From the NCBI RefSeq assembly GCF_017916365.1, contig NZ_JAFMSU010000002.1:1240001-1304000 (forward strand): a stretch of 64,000 nt of DNA, given 5' to 3'. This DNA is from Rufibacter roseolus. GTDB lineage: Bacteria; Bacteroidota; Bacteroidia; Cytophagales; Hymenobacteraceae. Positions 52,613-62,367 of the stretch are shown here, piece after piece (within the stretch, counting starts at the first letter, position 1; each line of letters opens with the position of its first letter). The position numbers and the translations under genes were made by a program. Under the pieces are notes generated by a model, which was not told the origin of the DNA, did not search any database, and saw nothing but the letters and a program-made list of their open reading frames with translations.

Positions 52613-54706
52613 ATGGCCACCTTTTTGAAATTCGGGTTCGTTTTCCTTTTGTTCCTGGGGCTTACAGGGCAAGGAATGGCCCAACAGGGTTCCTCCATCC
52701 CATTTGAGAAAGTCATCAGCCTGAAGCAGGTGGGTTCACCCCTTATTTCGCCGGACGGCAAAACCGTGGTCTACAGTGTCACCAGCACAGATTGGACCAA
52801 CAACGCCTATGACACCGAGTTGTGGCTTTCACGCAATGGCGCCGCTCCCCAGCCCCTCACCCGCACGGCCAAAGGCAGCAGCACTTCGGCCCGTATTACC
52901 CCAGACAGCAAGTTCGTGAGTTTCCTGGCCGACCGGGGTGAGAAAAACCAGCTGTACATCATTCCAGTGACCGGCGGTGAGGCGCTGCAGGTCACCAAAG
53001 ATGAGGACGGCGTGGGCAATTATGAGTGGAGCCCCGACGGTAAAAGGCTGGCCTATACCAAAGCCGAAGCGGAAAGCAAAAAGGATAAAACCATGAAGGA
53101 ACGCTACGGAGCCTTTGCTATTGAGGGCGAGGAATTCAAGCAGAGCCATCTCTGGTTACTGAACTTCCACTATGACTCCATCGCGCTGGCCGGACAGGTG
53201 CCGTGTTACCCCGCTAAGAAAGACTCTCTCCAGACAGCGACCACCCCGCCATCTCCGCCGCATGATTGCATCAAGCTACCGGTAGCCAGGAAGCTGACCT
53301 CCGGCAATTTCCACGTCACCAGCTTTGCCTGGAACCCAGACGGCAAAACCATCGCCTTCAATAAGCAGCCTAATCCGCTTATCAACAGCAGCCTACGGTC
53401 AGACATTGCCACCATCAACGCAGATACCAAAGAAGTCAAAACCCTCATCTCTAACCCAACTGGTGATTTCTTCAGCAAATGGAGCCCAGACGGGAAGGCT
53501 TTTGTGTACAGCAGCTCCCTGAATGATTCCACTACCTATTTCTTCAAAAACAACCGTCTGTTCATCTATGACACCCAATCCGGCAAAAGCCACGAGATAG
53601 CGCAGGCCATAGATGAAAACAAATCTGTGCTAGATTGGAATAAGAACGGCCTCTACCTCAATGCCCTGGAAAAAACCAAGCAGAAGGTTTTTGAGGTAAA
53701 TCCCAAGACCGGCAAAACCAAAGCCCTACCGCTGGCCCTGGATCTGGTCAACAACGTGGCCTTCAGCAAAAACACCGACCTGGTGGCGGTAAGCGGCCGT
53801 AACCACGCCGATCTGGGTGAAATCTACACCGGTAAACTGACCAAGTCCCTGAAAAAACTCTCTAACTCCACTGATCAGATCAAAGGCTGGAACACGCCCG
53901 TGAACGAGGTCATTACCTGGCAAAGCACCGATGGCTCCTCTATTGATGGCGTGCTGCTGAAACCCCGAAACTTTGACGCCACAAAAAAATATCCTCTGCT
54001 CATTGTCATTCACGGCGGCCCCACCGGCATAGACCTGCCAGATCCTACGCCCTCTTACGTGTACCCCATGCTGCAATGGGTGGAGAAAGGAGCACTGGTT
54101 CTGCGGGTGAACTATCGGGGCAGTGCCGGCTACGGTGAGAAGTTCCGGTCGCTCAACGTGCGCAACCTGGGCGTGGGCGATATGTGGGATGTGATGAGCG
54201 GCGTAGACTACCTGGCCAAGAAAGGCATGATTGACACCACCCGCATGGGCTCTATGGGATGGAGCCAAGGCGGCTACATCTCGGCGTTTCTCACCACCAA
54301 CACCAACCGCTTCAAAGCCATCTCGGTGGGCGCCGGTATCTCCAACTGGATTACCTATTACGTCAACACAGATATCACACCCTTCACTCGTCAGTATCTG
54401 CAGGCCACTCCCTGGTCAGACATGGAGATTTACCTCAAGACCTCGCCTATGACCAATATCAACAAAGCCAGCACGCCCACTCTGATCCAGCATGGCGAGT
54501 TTGATAAACGGGTGCCTATTCCTAATGCCTACGAACTCTACCGCGGATTACAGGACCGGGGTATCCCCTCCAGGCTCATCGTCTACAAAGGCTTCGGGCA
54601 CGGCATCAACAAACCCAAAGAGCGGCTGGCGGCCACCTGGCACAACTGGCAATGGTTCAATCATTACATTTTTGGTGAGAAAGAACCAGAGTTGCCGGTG
54701 GAGTAG
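52613..54706 (+). CDS. S9 family peptidase (dipeptidyl/acylaminoacyl peptidase type)
   Basis: 697 residues, with a signal peptide ending G-M-A-Q. Beta-propeller blades (L-I-S-P-D-G-K-T-V-V-Y-S-V, W-S-P-D-G-K-R-L-A-Y) precede the hydrolase domain (P-L-L-I-V-I-H-G-G-P-T-G). The triad is Ser551 in G-W-S-Q-G-G-Y, Asp631 in G-E-F-D-K-R-V-P and His663 in F-G-H-G-I-N. Probably periplasmic, removing short peptides or acyl amino acids. It converges on the serine hydrolase gene with an 18-base gap. It is not closely similar to the S9 peptidase at 35721. Confidence 0.9.
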   Translation: MATFLKFGFVFLLFLGLTGQGMAQQGSSIPFEKVISLKQVGSPLISPDGKTVVYSVTSTDWTNNAYDTELWLSRNGAAPQPLTRTAKGSSTSARITPDSKFVSFLADRGEKNQLYIIPVTGGEALQVTKDEDGVGNYEWSPDGKRLAYTKAEAESKKDKTMKERYGAFAIEGEEFKQSHLWLLNFHYDSIALAGQVPCYPAKKDSLQTATTPPSPPHDCIKLPVARKLTSGNFHVTSFAWNPDGKTIAFNKQPNPLINSSLRSDIATINADTKEVKTLISNPTGDFFSKWSPDGKAFVYSSSLNDSTTYFFKNNRLFIYDTQSGKSHEIAQAIDENKSVLDWNKNGLYLNALEKTKQKVFEVNPKTGKTKALPLALDLVNNVAFSKNTDLVAVSGRNHADLGEIYTGKLTKSLKKLSNSTDQIKGWNTPVNEVITWQSTDGSSIDGVLLKPRNFDATKKYPLLIVIHGGPTGIDLPDPTPSYVYPMLQWVEKGALVLRVNYRGSAGYGEKFRSLNVRNLGVGDMWDVMSGVDYLAKKGMIDTTRMGSMGWSQGGYISAFLTTNTNRFKAISVGAGISNWITYYVNTDITPFTRQYLQATPWSDMEIYLKTSPMTNINKASTPTLIQHGEFDKRVPIPNAYELYRGLQDRGIPSRLIVYKGFGHGINKPKERLAATWHNWQWFNHYIFGEKEPELPVE

Positions 54707-54724
54707 AAATAGAGACAGACTGAA

Positions 54725-56230
54725 TTAATCGCGGGAAAACTCAATGGGCTTTATTCCATCTTCAAATTGGATGGAAAGGGAGACTACCTTGCCCTCTGGG
54801 TTATTTTTGAAGTGCAGCGGTGGCATCGCTGTCCTATAGGGAGGAGTTGTTGTGATGGCTTGGAAAACATCCTTTCCTGTCAAGGCAGGGACTATCATAA
54901 GCTTCCTTTTTCTAAAGTAGGTGTACGGCTCGCCATTCTCGTAATAGATGGTAATTGTTCCATAACCGGGATTCGTATAATTGCCAGCCAATCCCTTATG
55001 GGATGGAGTGGTTGCCAACGGCGCAGCTTTTTGATTTAATGGTGGTTCAGAAGCAGGTTGGCTGGGCTCCTGGCTCTTCAGGTAGATAGCCAACCAATCC
55101 GTTGATTTTGCCTCCAGCAGTTTGTCAGCAAAGGTATTTCTGATCATCATGGCTGCCTCGTAGTTTGCTTGGTTCGTTAAAACCACCACGCCAAACTTTT
55201 CATTCGGGAAAAATGCTACGGATGCCCTGAACCCGTCAATACTGCCCCCGTGCTCAACCCGGTAATGTCCCTTATAATCAGAAAGAATCCATCCGTAGCC
55301 GTAACCTGCCTGATACATGCCTGAGAACTCCTCATCAGGCAAATAGCCTGTTGGCATGACTGCCTGTGGGGTTATGGCTTCCGCCACATACTGCTCCGGC
55401 AGGACCTGTTGTCCCACGAGGTTTCCCTTGTTGACCCAGGCCAGCAGCCAGTTGCCCATGTCATGGGCATTGCTGTTGATTCCCCCGGCCGGGGCCATTG
55501 CTGTAAGGTTTAAGTACTCAACCTCTTCTGCTTTACCGTTGGTGGAAATATACCCTAAGGACACATTCTGGGTCTTCGATAATCCTTTTATCCCAAAGCT
55601 TGAGTTGTTCATCCCTAAAGGCTTAAAGAGAGAAGATTCCACGTTTTCTTCCCAGGTTTTTCCCGTAAGCCTCTCAGCGATGACTCCTAAGGTAAAATAG
55701 GAGAAATTACTGTAATTCCATTTTCCCCTCAGTTTATGAGCAGGCTCAAGATATTGAATCCTTCTTAGCAGACTGTCCCTGTCGTTCACTGGAATACCTG
55801 ACCAAGCCTTGTCATGTAGGGCAAGGCCTGTCCGCATGGCCAGTAGGTCTTGGACTATCAGTTCACGGTTTAGCTGCTCATTGTAGAACTTTAGATTCTG
55901 GATATATCTCAGTGGGCTTTCCTCAAACGAAAGCTTTCCTTTATCCCTAAGCTGCCCTAGGAGCGCGGCAGTGAAGGCTTTGGTAACAGAACCAATTGGA
56001 AACAAGGTATGGGCGTCCGCCTTTATTTTCCGTTCGAGATCACGGTAGCCAAAACCCTGGGTATAGAGAACCTTGTTGCCCTCCACTACCGCTACTGCGC
56101 AGCCGGGCGTATGGGTGGTTTCCAAAATTTTTTCTATCTGTTTTTTTATACCCCGCACACGAGGATCAACCTGGGCGTGGATGGTGGTGAGAAGGAGGAG
56201 TAAAAGGGAGGTGGTAAAGGCTTTCTTCAT
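54725..56230 (-). CDS. Exported class C beta-lactamase-fold serine hydrolase
   Basis: 501 residues, with a signal peptide ending I-H-A-Q. The class C motifs are Ser81-x-x-Lys84 (S-V-T-K), Tyr174-Ser-Asn (Y-S-N) and a C-terminal H-G-G-S-I-D-G-F. About 150 more residues with a DUF3471-like strand-rich ending (G-N-Y-T-N-P-G-Y-G-T-I-T-I-Y-Y-E) follow. These enzymes are esterases, D-amino acid peptidases or penicillin-recognising proteins; beta-lactam resistance is not implied. It converges on the upstream peptidase, and 103 bases separate it from the glxA-type regulator. Confidence 0.88.
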   Translation of the reverse strand: MKKAFTTSLLLLLLTTIHAQVDPRVRGIKKQIEKILETTHTPGCAVAVVEGNKVLYTQGFGYRDLERKIKADAHTLFPIGSVTKAFTAALLGQLRDKGKLSFEESPLRYIQNLKFYNEQLNRELIVQDLLAMRTGLALHDKAWSGIPVNDRDSLLRRIQYLEPAHKLRGKWNYSNFSYFTLGVIAERLTGKTWEENVESSLFKPLGMNNSSFGIKGLSKTQNVSLGYISTNGKAEEVEYLNLTAMAPAGGINSNAHDMGNWLLAWVNKGNLVGQQVLPEQYVAEAITPQAVMPTGYLPDEEFSGMYQAGYGYGWILSDYKGHYRVEHGGSIDGFRASVAFFPNEKFGVVVLTNQANYEAAMMIRNTFADKLLEAKSTDWLAIYLKSQEPSQPASEPPLNQKAAPLATTPSHKGLAGNYTNPGYGTITIYYENGEPYTYFRKRKLMIVPALTGKDVFQAITTTPPYRTAMPPLHFKNNPEGKVVSLSIQFEDGIKPIEFSRD

Positions 56231-56333
56231 GTAAATGCTTATTATGAGGCAAAGCTACCACCAAAGGAAAACGGGCGGAAGGACATAAACGGCTTCTATC
56301 CGGACAAAACAAGAATGCCGCTCAATAAACCGT

Positions 56334-57260
56334 CTAATTAACGACCGTCTTGAGAATTTTCCTGAGCTGGCTATCACCCTCAAAGCCACATTGCGCTGCT
56401 ACGTAGTCTAGCTTATAGCCTTCTCTAAGCAGATGGCCAGCCTTCTCTGCCCTTACCTTGTTAAGGTACTCGCCAATGGTCAATCCGGTCGCTTTCTTGA
56501 AAAGGCGGGTGAGGTTCCGTGGGCTCATGTTGACATGGTCGGCGATGGTTGCGGTCAGCAGTTTCTCTCCTAGGTGTTCAAAGATGTACTGCTGGGCAGC
56601 GTGTACCCTGTCTTCCAGATGGTTCCCGTGGCGCAGGAAAACACTCAGCTGCGGGTCATCAGCTCCCCTTCGGGAATATACCACCGTGATCTTGGCGACC
56701 TCATAAGCCAGTCTCTGCCCAAACAGCCGCTCCAAGATAAACAAGGAAAGGTCAATGCCGGAACTTACGCCCGCGCTGGTGAAGACTCCCCTGTCTTCCA
56801 CAAAAAGACGGTTGCGCTTCAGTCCCGCCTCCGGGAACCGGGCGGTAAACCTGGAGAAATACCCCCAGTGGGTGGTGCAAGACCTCTGGTTCAGCAGGCC
56901 CGCCTCAGCCACAAGAAATGCACCCGTGCATACGGAGCAGATGTTCGCCCCTGAGGCATGCTGCTCTCTTATCCACCCAAAGAAATCTTGCGCAGAATCC
57001 AGGAAAGTGGGATTGGACAAGATGGTGTAGTCTATGCCAGGGATGAAAATATAGTCACCTGTGCTTAGAGAATAAGAGTTGAAGGGGACGAGCCTAGAGA
57101 AGAAAAGTCCGGCGGAACTCTCAACCTCAGCTGATGAGCCAATGGAGGCGAAGCACAACTCAAGTTCAGGGTGGAACACCTTAGCCTCATAGAAAATATG
57201 AGCAGGACCAGTGATGTCAAGCAAGTGAACTTGTGGAGGGACTACGAAGACGATTTTCAT
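56334..57260 (-). CDS. GlxA-type transcriptional regulator (DJ-1/PfpI plus AraC)
   Basis: 308 residues. The N-terminal half is a DJ-1/PfpI-like domain with the elbow I-C-S-V-C-T-G-A-F-L-V-A-E-A-G-L-L. The AraC helix-turn-helix pair lies in the last 100 residues (L-T-A-T-I-A-D-H-V-N-M-S-P-R-N-L-T-R-L-F-K-K-A-T-G, then V-A-A-Q-C-G-F-E-G-D-S-Q-L-R). This is the GlxA layout; ligand and targets are unknown. The serine hydrolase gene follows on the same strand, so it may be a target or operon partner. Confidence 0.92.
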   Translation of the reverse strand: MKIVFVVPPQVHLLDITGPAHIFYEAKVFHPELELCFASIGSSAEVESSAGLFFSRLVPFNSYSLSTGDYIFIPGIDYTILSNPTFLDSAQDFFGWIREQHASGANICSVCTGAFLVAEAGLLNQRSCTTHWGYFSRFTARFPEAGLKRNRLFVEDRGVFTSAGVSSGIDLSLFILERLFGQRLAYEVAKITVVYSRRGADDPQLSVFLRHGNHLEDRVHAAQQYIFEHLGEKLLTATIADHVNMSPRNLTRLFKKATGLTIGEYLNKVRAEKAGHLLREGYKLDYVAAQCGFEGDSQLRKILKTVVN

Positions 57261-57524
57261 GCGTGGGGAGGGCAGCCTCTTACCTGTTTGAAGGTTACCT
57301 CTAAAGCGACATGCGGCTCTTAGCTCCTTTGTCTTATTTGTGCAAGCAGGTAGGTAGGCGAAAGGTAACGGGTTGTAATTCTTTGTAAATATACAAATTT
57401 GGAAAAGCTAACCAGTCTTAGATTAAAGCGGAGCTTTCCAGGTTCTTTTGGACATACGTCAAAAACACAGCAGTTTAACCTACTCATGAACAGTTAGCTA
57501 TATTTTGGAATGGAAGCTTTTACC

Positions 57525-59504
57525 TCAGGATGAAGCCTTGCTTTTCTTAAGCTCCGCCTTCTTCGCTTCTATTTTCTTCGTCTCGGGCTTTTTGGCATCC
57601 GTCTTCTTGGTCTCTTCCTTTTTAGCCTCAACTGGCTTGTCATCCGCTTTCTCCTCTTCCCCAATCAGCTCAATGGCTTTCGCCAGTAACTCGTCTTTTT
57701 TGGCGAGCACGCCTTTTAGGGTGGGATGCACCTGCTCATCCAGGCGTACGCCCAGGCGCTGGGTTACATTGTTGTTGGGGTAATAGATGCCGTTGCCCGA
57801 GAGCGCCACCACGTATTTGCCGGGCAGGTTTATGCGCTTCACATCACCGTCGGCGCCGGCAGACTGCTCGCCTAGAGTGATGCTGTTGGGGAACAGGCGC
57901 TGCAAACTCATGGTGTGCCACTCGCTGATGCTTTGGGTGGTACCGTCCACCAGAATCACCACCTTGCCGTTATAGGTCTCCTCATCGGGGGTGATGTCTG
58001 TGGGGTAATAGACCTCGGGTTGGGTAAGCAGGCGGTAAGAGCCTACCTGGTACGGGTTCAGCTGGAAGTAGCGGGCAAAGTAGTGGTTCTTCTTCCCGAA
58101 TTTCTTGTACACGTAATGGAACACGAAATCACTGTTATCTGGCTCGCCGCGCATGTCAAAGATGATGCCTTTGGCCTTGGTGGCGCGGGTGAAAAGTGAG
58201 TCCATGAGGCGGTAATCCTCCTCTGAGGTCTCGTCTTTAATGAGGCGGAAAGTATCGTCAATCTTGAAGTGCACAATGCCTTTAGCGGCGTAGGCCAGGC
58301 CTTTGCTCTTTTTGGCGGGTACTGCCTGCTTCTTTTTAAAGTAAGCGTCAATGAGTTTGGCTTTGACGGCCTGCGAGGGGTCCATGAGCCGGAGGGTGGT
58401 ACTGAGTTGTTCCTCGCCGCGGGTGAGCTGCACATTCATGGTGGCGTCTTCTGAGCGGAACAGCAGGTTATCGCCCCACTCTCCTACCCGTGCCCATAGG
58501 CTGGACTCATTAGACACCGACAGCAGCGCATCCAGGGCCCCCACCCACTCAGCCACTGAGACACTGTCCAGGCCTTCTATGATATCGCCCCGGCGGATGT
58601 TGGAGCGCTTGCAGAGGGCCTCATCAATAACGGCGGTAACCACGATCTTCTTCTCGGCCACCTGGTAGTCAAAAGGCGGGTAGTAATGGTTTTTGAAGAG
58701 CTTCTCGCGGTGGTGCAGTTGCCGGAAAAACGAGTAGGCCTGGGTATCATCCAGGCGGGCGTTCACGCCCAGCAGCAGCCGCTCGTACTCTTCGCGGGTC
58801 TCGCACTGGGCAAACTGCGGAATGTACAGACTGATGACCGCATCCCAGTTCTCGTCCATGAGGTGCTTGTAGGGGTACAGGTAGTCTACAAAGGCCTTGA
58901 ACTTGGCCAGGGCCAACATCCGGAGCGGGTACGGCAGGTTCTCCTTCGGGTCAAAGGCGTATTCCGGTTCATGGGGCATGGTGCCGCCGTACGGGTTATT
59001 GCGGATGTAGGTGTAATAGTGCTTATCCCCGGTGTAGCGGCGCTCAAAAATCTGGTTGAGCATTTTCCGGTTATCAGAGGAAAGGAACTTCGATTTGGTG
59101 CGCCAGGAATCGTCCAGGTTCTTGAGCAGGAAAGCGCCTTTGGGGTTGTCTTTCTGCGGACCGGCTTTATCTCCGGCCGGCACGCCCACTTCGTTCAAAA
59201 GCTGCTTGAACACGGCATTCACCTGCTTCTGGGTTTTGGCTGAGTCTACCTTGGCCAGGTTGGCCAGAAACAATGAATCGGCTTTCAACTGCCCCATGGC
59301 AGAGGCCGGATGGTAGTACTTCAGGTGGCCCCAGATGCGGAAGAAGTACAACTGCTTTTCGGTGTCCAAGTTATCCTTATCCTGAGCCCAGGCGCCGCTT
59401 TGGCTGAGTAGCCCAAAGCCCAGAACCCAAAGCAGTATCTGCAGCCTGAGCCAGAGGTTGTATGTTCCTAAGACAAGGGGAAGTTTTCTGTAGCTGTTTC
59501 TCAT
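57525..59504 (-). CDS. Exported S41 (tail-specific/C-terminal processing) peptidase
   Basis: 659 residues, with a signal peptide ending G-A-W-A-Q. After an N-terminal helical domain comes a PDZ-like region (N-I-R-R-G-D-I-I-E-G-L-D-S-V-S-V). The S41 core follows: G-I-I-F-D-M-R-G, then V-V-I-L-V-D-G-T-T-Q-S-I-S-E-W with the candidate nucleophile Ser, and later G-A-D-G-D-V. The last 40 residues are a Lys/Glu/Ala tail made of K-K-x-E-x-K-K-like repeats, unlike the rest. The frame extends to 59582, but the ATG at 59504 gives the signal peptide. Monocistronic. Confidence 0.85.
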   Translation of the reverse strand: MRNSYRKLPLVLGTYNLWLRLQILLWVLGFGLLSQSGAWAQDKDNLDTEKQLYFFRIWGHLKYYHPASAMGQLKADSLFLANLAKVDSAKTQKQVNAVFKQLLNEVGVPAGDKAGPQKDNPKGAFLLKNLDDSWRTKSKFLSSDNRKMLNQIFERRYTGDKHYYTYIRNNPYGGTMPHEPEYAFDPKENLPYPLRMLALAKFKAFVDYLYPYKHLMDENWDAVISLYIPQFAQCETREEYERLLLGVNARLDDTQAYSFFRQLHHREKLFKNHYYPPFDYQVAEKKIVVTAVIDEALCKRSNIRRGDIIEGLDSVSVAEWVGALDALLSVSNESSLWARVGEWGDNLLFRSEDATMNVQLTRGEEQLSTTLRLMDPSQAVKAKLIDAYFKKKQAVPAKKSKGLAYAAKGIVHFKIDDTFRLIKDETSEEDYRLMDSLFTRATKAKGIIFDMRGEPDNSDFVFHYVYKKFGKKNHYFARYFQLNPYQVGSYRLLTQPEVYYPTDITPDEETYNGKVVILVDGTTQSISEWHTMSLQRLFPNSITLGEQSAGADGDVKRINLPGKYVVALSGNGIYYPNNNVTQRLGVRLDEQVHPTLKGVLAKKDELLAKAIELIGEEEKADDKPVEAKKEETKKTDAKKPETKKIEAKKAELKKSKASS

Positions 59505-59627
59505 AATGAATATCTTTTCCTGCCTCGGCCCAATTGGCAAGTATCCGGTGGGTTGCCAACACTTTGATATTCGCCTACGCAAAAGGCAATACTAAGTGTA
59601 ATTGCCTGTAGAAAGATCAAATCCGTT

Positions 59628-59661
59628 TTGCGCCTGTTTTTGGGAAACAAGCCCCAAACGG
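59628..59661 (+). repeat. Dispersed palindrome, near-consensus copy
   Basis: TTGCGCCTGTTTTTGGG then AAACAAGCCCCAAACGG, flanked on the left by CCGTT so the whole is an extended palindrome. Confidence 0.65.
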
Positions 59662-59701
59662 ACTATTATCTGTTAAACGGTTTAAGGCTGGGCTTATTTT
59701 G

Positions 59702-60151
59702 CTATTCCACGATGAGTACGCCCCTCCCGGCCAGTGAATCTGCGAAGTGCAGGTCATCCAGGTTACTGAACTCCAGAGTCTTGCGTCGGTTGTCGTTCAG
59801 AAAGAGGGTGATCATGGGCACTTCATCTGAGCCGCGCAGCTTCTTCTGAGCCTTCACAATCTGCTTGAGGTCAATCTCATCGCGGCCGGGGTCTTTGATG
59901 CCGCGGGTGTAGCCCACGTAAAGCCAGAATACCACAATGGCCGCCGTAATGCCGGCAAAAATCAATTGGTACAATTGGTGCGTGAGCAGGTAGGTTTTAT
60001 AGTGCTTCTGGGCTTGCAGTGAGAAAAAAACCGTCCAGCACAGGGAGGCCACCAGGTGTAGTATTTTCACATACTTGGCTTGCTCACCATTGATGAAGAT
60101 CCGGTCCCCCTCTATTCGTAAACTTCCTCTTTTTAACTGAAACGTGTTCAT
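59702..60151 (-). CDS. Hypothetical membrane protein with two helices
   Basis: 149 residues, no recognised family. Two hydrophobic segments (I-L-H-L-V-A-S-L-C-W-T-V-F-F-S-L and L-I-F-A-G-I-T-A-A-I-V-V-F-W-L-Y-V-G) are separated by a short polar loop. A soluble C-terminal half contains K-D-P-G-R-D-E-I-D-L-K-Q-I-V and L-N-D-N-R-R-K-T-L-E-F. The pattern resembles PH-like/YcxB-type membrane proteins, but too weakly to name. No neighbour shares its transcript. Confidence 0.6.
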   Translation of the reverse strand: MNTFQLKRGSLRIEGDRIFINGEQAKYVKILHLVASLCWTVFFSLQAQKHYKTYLLTHQLYQLIFAGITAAIVVFWLYVGYTRGIKDPGRDEIDLKQIVKAQKKLRGSDEVPMITLFLNDNRRKTLEFSNLDDLHFADSLAGRGVLIVE

Positions 60152-60269
60152 CTGATCAAACTAAGCCCTCGCTACCACGAACATACCACAACTGATTCAA
60201 AAACGAAAACCAATGGGCATTTGCTATACGAAAATCAGGTACACAGGCTAAAAAGGCCCGCCTGTTTTT

Positions 60270-60301
60270 CACTTGTTTTCCCAGAATCAGGCTTAAAACA
60301 G
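60270..60301 (+). repeat. Dispersed palindrome copy
   Basis: CACTTGTTTTCCCAG then AATCAGGCTTAAAACAG, about 80 bases upstream of the GH15 gene. Confidence 0.5.
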
Positions 60302-60382
60302 GGCTGTCTTTCTGTGCTCCCTTCTCCGAAATATGAACACTCCCTCCCCTAAACCGTTACAGTAAAAATACTGCACCTGGAC

Positions 60383-62224
60383 ATGCAACATTACCTACCC
60401 CTTGAGAAATACGGCCTGATCGGGAATCTGCACACGGTGGCGCTGGTCTCCAAATATGGCTCCCTGGATTACCTTCCCTTTCCCCGGTTCGATGCCCCTA
60501 CCCTTTTTGCCCGCCTGCTGGATTACAAGAAAGGAGGCTTCTGGTCTATCCAGCCAGAGGCCAAAGAGTTCCGCAGTCGGCAACAGTACATCCCAGACAC
60601 CGCCATTCTGCAGACCCGGTTCTTCACCCAGGATGGCATGGCCGAGCTCCTTGACTTCATGCCTCCCAAAGAGCAGGAAAACAGTGGGGTCATAGTGCGC
60701 ATGGTGAAAGTGGTGAAAGGCCAGATGTCCTTCAAAATGGACTTCAAACCTGAGTTTGACTACGCCCGCGCTCCCCACTCAGTCACCCGGCAGGGTTCCC
60801 AGACCTTCCTCATCCAGAGCGAAGGCCAGGACCAGACCCATATCAGGTTCTCGGCCAGTAAGCCCTGCACGGTGCAAAAAGGAGACATAAAAGGCGTCTG
60901 GACGCTGGCCAAAAATGAGACCGTCTGCTTTGTGCTGGAAGGGCAATCTGTTAGAGAAGCGGAACACCCTAAGGACCTGATGGCTTACTTTGAAGACACG
61001 CTACGGCAAACCTTCCTCTTCTGGCATGATTGGGTAGCCAAATCAACATACCAAGGGTACTGGCGCGAGATGGTGATGCGGTCGGCCATCACGCTCAAAC
61101 TGCTCACCTCCCGCACCTACGGCTCCACGGTGGCGGCCGCCACGTTCAGCCTGCCCGAGGCCATTGGCGGCTTACGCAACTGGGACTACCGTTTCACCTG
61201 GATCAGAGACGCGGCCTTTACCATCTACGCCTTCTTGCGCCTGGGCTACATGGACGAGGCCCGGAAATTCTGCCTTTGGGTTATGGACCGCTGCCAGGAA
61301 ATGCCCCAGCCTTCTGACCTACAACTGATGTATGCCGTAGACGGCTCCACCGATGTGCACGAATCCACCCTAGACCACCTGGAAGGCTATTTTCAGTCGG
61401 GGCCGGTGCGCATCGGGAACAAGGCCTCCCAGCAGTTCCAGCTGGATATCTATGGCGAGCTCATTGACACCATTTACCTCTACAACAAGTACGGAGGCCC
61501 CATCACCTATTCCTTCTGGAAAGCCCTTTGCTCTCTGGTTGATTTTGTTGCCGATAATTGGCAGCGACCCGACCACGGCATCTGGGAAGTGCGCAGCGAA
61601 AAGCAGGATTTCACCTACTCCAAGATCATGGCCTGGGTAGCCCTGGACCGCGGCATCCGGATTGCGCAGAGCCGCTCTTTTCCGGCTCCCCTGGATAAAT
61701 GGATCCGGGAGCGCGACACCGTGTACGAGGAAGTCTATGAGAAACACTGGAGTGAAGAAAAGCAGGCCTTTGTGCAGTACAGAGACGCCACCACCCTGGA
61801 TGCGGCTGTACTCCTGATGCCCCTGGTGCGCATGATCAGCCCCGTTGACCCCAAATGGCTGTCTACTCTCAAAGCCATTGAAGAAGAACTCATGGCCGGT
61901 TCGCTGGTTTACCGCTATAACCTCACCGACGGTGCCCAGGACGGCCTCTCCGGCGACGAAGGCACCTTTAGTATGTGCTCCTTTTGGTATGCCGAGAACC
62001 TTTCCAAAGCCGGTCAGCACCACAAAGCCCGTCTCCAGTTTGAGACCATGCTGGGCTATGCGAACCACCTGGGCCTCTACTCTGAGCAGATAGGAAAACA
62101 AGGCGAACAACTTGGCAACTTTCCCCAGGCGTTCACCCACCTGGCCCTCATCAGCGCCGCCTACCAACTCAACCGCCAGATCAACGGAGAAAAGAAAAAC
62201 GGCTACCGGGATCTGTTTGTCTAA
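60383..62224 (+). CDS. Glycoside hydrolase family 15 (glucoamylase/trehalase type)
   Basis: 613 residues, cytoplasmic. An N-terminal beta-sandwich-like domain opens with Y-G-L-I-G-N-L-H-T-V-A-L-V-S. The (alpha/alpha)6 barrel follows. The signature N-W-D-Y-R-F-T-W-I-R-D-A-A-F-T is in the middle, and G-D-E-G-T-F-S-M-C-S-F-W-Y near the end carries the second catalytic acid. Many bacterial members of this size are trehalases or act on intracellular glucans. No trehalose gene is next to it. Ends with a dispersed-palindrome copy 12 bases after the stop. Confidence 0.92.
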   Translation: MQHYLPLEKYGLIGNLHTVALVSKYGSLDYLPFPRFDAPTLFARLLDYKKGGFWSIQPEAKEFRSRQQYIPDTAILQTRFFTQDGMAELLDFMPPKEQENSGVIVRMVKVVKGQMSFKMDFKPEFDYARAPHSVTRQGSQTFLIQSEGQDQTHIRFSASKPCTVQKGDIKGVWTLAKNETVCFVLEGQSVREAEHPKDLMAYFEDTLRQTFLFWHDWVAKSTYQGYWREMVMRSAITLKLLTSRTYGSTVAAATFSLPEAIGGLRNWDYRFTWIRDAAFTIYAFLRLGYMDEARKFCLWVMDRCQEMPQPSDLQLMYAVDGSTDVHESTLDHLEGYFQSGPVRIGNKASQQFQLDIYGELIDTIYLYNKYGGPITYSFWKALCSLVDFVADNWQRPDHGIWEVRSEKQDFTYSKIMAWVALDRGIRIAQSRSFPAPLDKWIRERDTVYEEVYEKHWSEEKQAFVQYRDATTLDAAVLLMPLVRMISPVDPKWLSTLKAIEEELMAGSLVYRYNLTDGAQDGLSGDEGTFSMCSFWYAENLSKAGQHHKARLQFETMLGYANHLGLYSEQIGKQGEQLGNFPQAFTHLALISAAYQLNRQINGEKKNGYRDLFV

Positions 62225-62236
62225 AAGCGGTTAGGT

Positions 62237-62270
62237 TTGAGGCCGTTTTCAGCAAAACAGCCTCAATACC
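62237..62270 (+). repeat. Dispersed palindrome, strong hairpin copy
   Basis: TTGAGGCCGTTTTCAGC then AAAACAGCCTCAATACC. TTGAGGC pairs with GCCTCAA. It lies 12 bases after the GH15 stop codon and may act as its 3' end. Confidence 0.65.
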
Positions 62271-62291
62271 GAGATCCGATTTAGTCTATTC

Positions 62292-62322
62292 TAAGCCCGA
62301 TTTCTGGAAATGGCCTTAAAAC
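62292..62322 (+). repeat. Dispersed palindrome copy
   Basis: TAAGCCCGATTTCTGG then AAATGGCCTTAAAAC, the second copy in the 143-base gap between GH15 and the TlpA-like gene. Confidence 0.5.
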
Positions 62323-62367
62323 TTGTAGTGGATCATCACCCTTTGTATCCTGTTACAGAACACCTGA

